DNA of 10,406 nt from Candidatus Pelagibacterales bacterium. Lineage in GTDB: Bacteria > Pseudomonadota > Alphaproteobacteria > Pelagibacterales > AG-422-B15. Position numbers and translations under genes: made by a program. The notes under the pieces were generated by a model that worked only from the letters and a program-made list of their open reading frames with translations, did no database searches and was not told the DNA's origin. Every line of letters starts with the position of its first letter. The first letter of the stretch is position 1. Below are positions 6,526-10,406 of this stretch, in pieces. The stretch covers positions 1 to 10,406 of the forward strand of contig JADHQX010000036.1 in assembly GCA_016777745.1 (NCBI GenBank), written 5' to 3'.

Positions 6526-7206
6526 TTAGGAAAGTAAATTTTTACACCACTCTATTACCGCATCATTAAATACATACATAATTAAAAAAAATACTATCCA
6601 GACAATTAATAAAAAAGTCCAATAAAGTGATAATGCATCAACACTTTTTTTCTCATTTATAATCTCATCTATCTTAAGTTTGTTAACCTTAGAAAAAGTT
6701 TTTCCCCAAAAAAATAATCCTCCTAGAAGATGTAATCCATGAAGAGCAGTAAAAATATAAAAGGATGAAAAATAATTATTAGTAGAAACATAATTTCCAT
6801 TTTCCATTAATTGAAACCAAAAAAATATTTGTCCAAATAAAAAGGCATAACTTAAAAAACCAACTATAAGTAAATTACTTTTAATTTTTCTAAATTTATT
6901 ATTCTTTAAATCATCTGTAATTTTATTAAAAAAATAAGCTACAAATAATAAAATTAAAGTGTTTAACCACAATAGATTGGGTTTCAGCAGGTAGCCAGTA
7001 TCTTGACTCACAGGTATACTGTAAAGGTAACCAGTCACAACTAAAGTAAATAATACCGTACTCACACCAAAAATAACTACAACAGCTGATGTTTGAAGAG
7101 ATATATCAAAAGTTTTACCTTGATGATCGTTGTCAGTTTTCATCTGTTCTTTATCCCAAGGCTTGTCAGACAATGTCCCAAAAAGTTTTTTAAAAAATTT
7201 AGACAT
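6526..7206 (-). CDS. Divergent five-helix haem-copper oxidase subunit III homologue
   Basis: A 226-residue membrane protein of the haem-copper oxidase subunit III family. A polar N-terminus of about 33 residues with a KPWDKEQ stretch precedes helices at about 36-58, 76-95, 109-130, 145-168 and 190-215. Family signatures are ALHGLHLLGG (153-162) and LSLYWTFLLIVW (193-204), which correspond to the HGFH and YWHFVDVVW motifs of normal subunit III. The His of YWHF is replaced by Thr, and the usual acidic residue of the first conserved helix (SE or SD) is replaced by Thr in FGVSTVLF. It therefore probably plays a modified structural role. It is transcribed alone, divergent from the SCO gene across 33 bases and upstream of the alternative-oxidase operon. 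It may be a second subunit III of that oxidase or of an unseen one; context favours the former. Confidence 0.82.
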   Translation of the reverse strand: MSKFFKKLFGTLSDKPWDKEQMKTDNDHQGKTFDISLQTSAVVVIFGVSTVLFTLVVTGYLYSIPVSQDTGYLLKPNLLWLNTLILLFVAYFFNKITDDLKNNKFRKIKSNLLIVGFLSYAFLFGQIFFWFQLMENGNYVSTNNYFSSFYIFTALHGLHLLGGLFFWGKTFSKVNKLKIDEIINEKKSVDALSLYWTFLLIVWIVFFLIMYVFNDAVIEWCKNLLS

Positions 7207-7239
7207 AATTATAATATATAATATATTAATGTATAAAAT
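7207..7239. promoter_or_regulatory. 33-base divergent intergenic region between SCO and subunit III-like genes
   Basis: Almost entirely A and T (one G in 33 bases on the plus strand), with TATAAT at 7210-7215 and 7217-7222 on the plus strand and another reading from 7213 to 7208 on the minus strand. Neither start codon has a Shine-Dalgarno. The space is too small for two complete independent promoters with leaders, so the promoters must overlap, lie partly inside the genes, or give near-leaderless mRNAs. No -35 box of good quality was found at proper spacing. Confidence 0.4.
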
Positions 7240-7827
7240 ATGAAATTAAAGACATCATTAACTATACTAGGTGGCTGTTTATTAATTTTTTTATTTATTA
7301 TGTTGCCTATTGTATTGTCGATACAAGAAAAGAAAGAAGATATTGTTGCTTCATATGCTGGCTCTGCATTTTCTTTAACAGATGTAAATAATGAACCCAT
7401 AACAGAAAAATCTTTTCAAGGACCCTTAACTGCAATTTTTTTCGGTTTTACAAATTGTCCTGATATATGTCCAATGACTCTATCTAATCTTGATCAAGTT
7501 ATTGAAAAACTAAATGATAATGAAAAAAGAAATTTGAAAATTTTTTTTATAAGTATTGATCCTGAAAGAGATAGCCCTCAAGTAATTAAGGATTATTTAA
7601 ATTCATTTCAAAATAAGATTTATGGAATAACTGGAGATCCTCAAAAAGTATTTTTACTTTCAAAATCATGGGGCGTTTTAAGTGAAAAAATTTTTAATGA
7701 TGATGGTGGTTATTTAATCAATCATAGCTCTTCGATACTTTTATTAAATAAAGGAAAATATATTGATCGAATTAGTCATCATGAAAATTTGGATAATATT
7801 TTTAGGATAATTAACAATTATTTATAG
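7240..7827 (+). CDS. SCO1/SenC family copper chaperone
   Basis: Thioredoxin-fold protein anchored in the inner membrane with its domain in the periplasm; the family delivers copper to the CuA site of oxidase subunit II, or acts as a thiol reductant there. In the 195 residues an N-terminal anchor lies at about 8-28. The copper motif NCPDICP (72-78) carries Cys73 and Cys77, and the third ligand is His162 in INHSSSILLL. FFGFTNCPDICP and ISIDPERDSP (105-114) are textbook family blocks. The gene starts without a ribosome site and converges with surf1, the gap being 11 bases with no terminator. It is next to the oxidase genes but on its own strand, so its expression is presumably separate. It could serve either of the two CuA-containing oxidases. 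Confidence 0.94.
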   Translation: MKLKTSLTILGGCLLIFLFIMLPIVLSIQEKKEDIVASYAGSAFSLTDVNNEPITEKSFQGPLTAIFFGFTNCPDICPMTLSNLDQVIEKLNDNEKRNLKIFFISIDPERDSPQVIKDYLNSFQNKIYGITGDPQKVFLLSKSWGVLSEKIFNDDGGYLINHSSSILLLNKGKYIDRISHHENLDNIFRIINNYL

Positions 7828-7838
7828 GCTTACAAAAA

Positions 7839-8492
7839 TTAATGTGTATTTTTTCTAACGTATAAATAAAACAAGAAAATTGACAGTGCTAAAGAAAACC
7901 AAGTAATAGCATACTTTTTGTGACTATTTGAAATATTTACAGTAATAATTTTTGGTTTTGGTAATTCTAAATTATTATTTAAGTAAATTACAAATGGTGA
8001 AAATTTTTTATTTGTATATTGAAAAATATCATCCCTATCTAAAGTAAACCAATAATTATCGTTAATATCATTTACTGGCTTAAACCTGTTAGCCTTAGAT
8101 TGTTTTCTTAACGTTCCTAAAATAGTTTTATGATCAAAAATATCAATTTCTTTAGTATTTTTTTTATCAAAAGGTATCCATCCTCTATTTAATAAAAAGT
8201 TTTTATTATTAATTATAATTGGATTAACAACATTAAATCCTGGTGCACCTTTTTCATTTAAACTATATAAATAAATTTGTTTATCAAAATCTATAACCCC
8301 TGAAGTTTTGATTTTTAGATAGTCCTCAGGAACATTTGTCATTAAATCAACAGGTTCTTTCTTCAAAGAAACTTCAATTTTATTTAATAATTCATTTTTC
8401 CAATCTAATCTTATTAGTTGCCAGCTACCTAATGCTATAAATATAGATATAAAAGAGAATACAAAAATTGAAAATAAAAGTTTATTTCTCAA
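7839..8492 (-). CDS. surf1: SURF1 family oxidase assembly protein
   Basis: Inner-membrane assembly factor for cytochrome c oxidase; alphaproteobacterial homologues bind haem A and help its insertion into subunit I. The 217 residues have two helices at about 5-22 and 196-213 flanking a periplasmic domain. Family marks are LGSWQLIRLDWK (21-32), PGFNVVNPI (84-92), LLNRGWIP (100-107) and NSHKKYAITWF (189-199). The start is TTG at 8492, since an in-frame stop lies three codons upstream and no ATG is available nearby. A GGGGAAG in the end of coxC is 13 bases away, which is too far for an ideal ribosome site. It follows coxC by 9 bases with no DUF983 gene between them, unlike many relatives. Confidence 0.93.
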   Translation of the reverse strand: MRNKLLFSIFVFSFISIFIALGSWQLIRLDWKNELLNKIEVSLKKEPVDLMTNVPEDYLKIKTSGVIDFDKQIYLYSLNEKGAPGFNVVNPIIINNKNFLLNRGWIPFDKKNTKEIDIFDHKTILGTLRKQSKANRFKPVNDINDNYWFTLDRDDIFQYTNKKFSPFVIYLNNNLELPKPKIITVNISNSHKKYAITWFSLALSIFLFYLYVRKNTH

Positions 8493-8501
8493 GGTTAACT
8501 A

Positions 8502-9290
8502 TTAACTTCCCCAAATATAGATTGAAGCAAATAGGAATAGCCATACTACATCAACAAAATGCCAATACCACGCAGCAGCCTCAAAGCCGAAAAACTCACC
8601 TTTTTTATACTGACCAGTCTTGCCTCTCCACCAACATACAGCTAAAAATATAGTTCCTACGACGACGTGAAACCCATGAAAACCTGTTGCCATATAAAAC
8701 ACAGCACCATATATATTTCCTGAAAAATCAAAACTTGCATGATGGTATTCATAAATCTGCAATAACGAAAAGCTAAAACCTAAAACAACTGTCATTGCCA
8801 AACCTTGCACAAAACTTTCTCTATCACCTTCTTCTAAGGCATGATGCGCCCAGGTAACTGTAGTTCCTGATAATAGTAGAATTAATGTGTTGATAAGTGG
8901 AATATCCCATGGGTCAAAAGTTACTATGTCTTTTGGAGGCCACACACTTCCAATTAATTCTGAAGGAAATAAACTTGCATTAAAATAAGCCCAAAACCAA
9001 GCAACAAAAAACATTACTTCAGAGGCAATAAAAAGAGTCATTCCATACCTAAGGTGAATTTTAACAACAGGTGTATGATGATTATGATCAACCGACTCTA
9101 TAATTACATCTCTAAACCACATGTATACTCCATAAAATAAAAGAGCAAAACCTAAATACATTCCCCAAGAAACTTCACTATGCAAATAATACACAGTCCC
9201 TATTGCTAAAAATAAGCTGGAAAATGATACATAAATAGGCCAAGGACTTGGATCTACTAAATGATAATCATGTTTTTTTTCTGCTGACAT
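8502..9290 (-). CDS. coxC: Cytochrome c oxidase subunit III, mitochondrial type
   Basis: Membrane subunit of the aa3 oxidase that binds lipids and protects the core against turnover inactivation. Its 262 residues and seven helices are typical for the family. The N-terminal HDYHLVDPSPWP block (7-18), the conserved SEVMFFVAWFWAYF (90-103) with Glu91, GTTVTWAHHAL (142-152), GFHGFHV (203-209) and WYWHFVDVVWLFLF (241-254) are all intact and close to mitochondrial COX3. The gene begins two bases after ctaG ends and has no own Shine-Dalgarno, so it is probably translated by reinitiation. It is the most conserved marker that the right-hand cluster is the ancestral alphaproteobacterial oxidase locus. 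Confidence 0.97.
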   Translation of the reverse strand: MSAEKKHDYHLVDPSPWPIYVSFSSLFLAIGTVYYLHSEVSWGMYLGFALLFYGVYMWFRDVIIESVDHNHHTPVVKIHLRYGMTLFIASEVMFFVAWFWAYFNASLFPSELIGSVWPPKDIVTFDPWDIPLINTLILLLSGTTVTWAHHALEEGDRESFVQGLAMTVVLGFSFSLLQIYEYHHASFDFSGNIYGAVFYMATGFHGFHVVVGTIFLAVCWWRGKTGQYKKGEFFGFEAAAWYWHFVDVVWLFLFASIYIWGS

Positions 9291-9292
9291 TT

Positions 9293-9832
9293 TTATAATT
9301 TTGATTGGTTATAGTAATCTGATGAAAAGAAAGTATAGGACATAGTTACATCTTTAATATTTTTAGTGTTTGGGTCATTTACCATTTCTGGATCTAAATA
9401 AAAAGTCATTATATATGTTGCTTTTTCGCCTGCCTTCAACGCTTGCTTTTCAAAGCAAAAACAGCCTAATTTACTGTAATACTTACCAAAAGAAGAGGGA
9501 GATACATTAAAAGCAGCCACGCCATAGGTTGTTTCATCGCTATAATTCTCTACTTCAAATTCAATTCGATTCACCTGACCTATGTTAACATCCATAACAT
9601 TTTTTTTTACTTTAAAATTCCAGGGCAATTTGTTTACATTTGTATCAAAACGAACACTTACTGTTTGATCCAAAACTATATCTGGTGCTTCTTTTGATAT
9701 TTGCGTTGTTCCACCAAATCCAGTTACTCTACAGAAAATATCATATAAAGGTACCGCAGCAAATGAAAGGCCCAACATAATAAAAAAGATTCCAGCTAAA
9801 ATTATAGGAGTAAGTGTTTTTTTTTGGATCAT
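9293..9832 (-). CDS. ctaG: Cytochrome c oxidase assembly protein Cox11/CtaG
   Basis: Copper chaperone that inserts CuB into oxidase subunit I. It has one N-terminal helix (about 8-28) and a periplasmic immunoglobulin-like domain. The 179-residue length is slightly short for the family, which is usually 180-200. The copper-binding CFCF motif is at 124-127 (Cys124, Cys126), and Cys34 in YDIFCRVTGFGG is the conserved cysteine after the helix. FYLDPEM (144-150) matches the family end motif. Its ATG overlaps the stop of the preceding small gene as ATGA, which implies coupled translation. It is the only ctaG seen here and may have to serve both oxidases. Confidence 0.95.
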   Translation of the reverse strand: MIQKKTLTPIILAGIFFIMLGLSFAAVPLYDIFCRVTGFGGTTQISKEAPDIVLDQTVSVRFDTNVNKLPWNFKVKKNVMDVNIGQVNRIEFEVENYSDETTYGVAAFNVSPSSFGKYYSKLGCFCFEKQALKAGEKATYIMTFYLDPEMVNDPNTKNIKDVTMSYTFFSSDYYNQSKL

Positions 9833-9954
9833 AATTGTCTGTCAAAAACTCCCACATTATAGAGAGTAAAAAAAAATAGAAATATCATGAAGGCTATTAT
9901 TCCTAACGCAGTAAAGATATTTTTTTTTTTAGTTTTTTTATCTGGTATCATCAT
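9829..9954 (-). CDS. CoxF-like 41-residue membrane peptide
   Basis: A very short gene between coxA and ctaG. It has a basic N-terminus (DKKTKKKN at 5-12), one helix (about 13-33) and a FDRQL C-terminus. Small single-helix proteins with a basic head and a similar tail, called CoxF or cytochrome c oxidase assembly peptide, occupy exactly this place before ctaG in many Alphaproteobacteria, so I read it as a member. Their function is poorly known. Support comes from position, the ATGA overlap with ctaG (9829-9832) and helix layout. The start may be ATG 9954 or ATG 9951, and no clear ribosome site decides. Codons 9-12 contain a run of 11 A, so the frame is vulnerable to sequencing or polymerase slippage. 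The 38 bases between coxA and this gene hold nothing recognisable. Confidence 0.72.
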   Translation of the reverse strand: MMIPDKKTKKKNIFTALGIIAFMIFLFFFTLYNVGVFDRQL

Positions 9955-9992
9955 AATAATATCTTATCTATTAAAAATACTTTTCTTAAAGT

Positions 9993-10406
9993 TTAATGAG
10001 TATTAGATTTTTCAGTATCTTGATCATCCACAAACTTCGGCAACTCATCAAAGGTATGAAAATTTGGTGGCGATGGTACAGTCCATTCTAAAGTTGTAGC
10101 TCCTTCTCCCCAAGGGTTTTGGGCTGCAGCTTTTTTCTTAGAAAAAGAATAAATTAAGTTTACAAAAAATACCAATAAACCAGCAACTGCTATGTATGAA
10201 CCAATTGATGAAACATAATTCCATCCAGCAAATGCATCTGGGTAATCAGCATATCTTCTTGGCATTCCCGCTAATCCTAAAAAGTGTTGAGGGAAAAATA
10301 CCAAGTTAACTCCAATGAATGTTAACCAAAAATGTAATTGCCCCATCCATTCTGAATACTCATACCCAGACATTTTACCAAACCAATAATAAAATCCTGC
10401 AAAAAT
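9993..10406 (-). CDS. coxA: Cytochrome c oxidase subunit I, mitochondrial type, C-terminal fragment
   Basis: The last 137 residues of the catalytic subunit of an aa3 oxidase; the gene runs off the right edge in frame, and its haem and copper ligands are outside the window. The fragment starts in [14 protein letters not shown] and contains the conserved [18 protein letters not shown] and [14 protein letters not shown] blocks, followed by [13 protein letters not shown]. These are close to mitochondrial COX1 and clearly different from the subunit I at 3521-5362, whose matching part reads FPMHYLGFIGVPRRYY. The C-terminal [18 protein letters not shown] block and a short acidic tail end the protein. 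It heads the visible part of the operon coxA, coxF-like, ctaG, coxC, surf1. The ctaB expected right after it is missing. Confidence 0.97.
   Translation of the reverse strand: MFAGFYYWFGKMSGYEYSEWMGQLHFWLTFIGVNLVFFPQHFLGLAGMPRRYADYPDAFAGWNYVSSIGSYIAVAGLLVFFVNLIYSFSKKKAAAQNPWGEGATTLEWTVPSPPNFHTFDELPKFVDDQDTEKSNTH

Noticed and set aside
7163..7173. Short perfect inverted repeat TTGTC-A-GACAA
   Set aside because: It lies inside the coding sequence of the subunit III-like gene, has arms of five bases only and has no second copy noticed nearby.
7229..7243. Four-codon mini-ORF (ATG to TGA) whose stop overlaps the SCO start as ATGA
   Set aside because: It has no ribosome site and such tiny frames arise easily in AT-rich sequence. 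Kept only as a curiosity.

Overview
The window is about 70% A+T and tightly packed. It is built around two different cytochrome c oxidase gene clusters, both read on the minus strand. The right-hand cluster (subunit I, a CoxF-like peptide, Cox11/CtaG, subunit III, SURF1) has the sequence character and gene order of the mitochondrial-type aa3 oxidase locus of Alphaproteobacteria. Threonine synthase, which often follows SURF1 in that group, lies at the left edge. Low GC, intergenic gaps of only a few bases and short proteins suggest a streamlined, probably marine, alphaproteobacterium (Pelagibacterales-like or a similar AT-rich lineage). That placement is inferred from gene content and is not proven.

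Layout, left to right. 1-803 (minus): thrC, lacking its C-terminal part. 974-1219 (plus): a DUF1467-type two-helix membrane protein with a TTG start. 1255-6223 (minus): a six-gene operon transcribed right to left, encoding oxidase subunit II (GTG start), subunit I, subunit III, subunit IV, an unrecognised 87-residue two-helix protein and the haem O synthase CtaB. A promoter can be proposed just upstream of it. 6330-6521 (plus): a 63-residue two-helix protein. 6526-7206 (minus): a divergent five-helix subunit III homologue. 7240-7827 (plus): a SCO1/SenC copper chaperone, divergent from it across 33 bases. 7839-10406 (minus): surf1, coxC, ctaG, a 41-residue CoxF-like gene overlapping ctaG, and the C-terminal third or less of the mitochondrial-type subunit I, cut by the right edge.

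How the genes work together. Both oxidases would reduce oxygen at a haem-copper centre in the inner membrane, and both seem to rely on a shared assembly kit. CtaB makes haem O (the haem A synthase CtaA is not in the window), Cox11/CtaG delivers copper to CuB, SCO delivers copper to CuA, and SURF1 helps haem insertion. Within the window, ctaB is found only in the alternative-oxidase operon and ctaG and surf1 only in the mitochondrial-type operon.

The most notable feature is structural. Compared with the usual alphaproteobacterial order coxA-ctaB-coxF-ctaG-coxC-surf1-thrC, a block of about 7 kb carrying the alternative oxidase sits between surf1 and thrC, and ctaB is in that block rather than next to coxA. 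Three different subunit III homologues and three unexplained or barely explained tiny membrane proteins (87, 63 and 41 residues) are the best places to look for undescribed oxidase components. No RNA genes, insertion sequences, CRISPR arrays or replication origins were seen.
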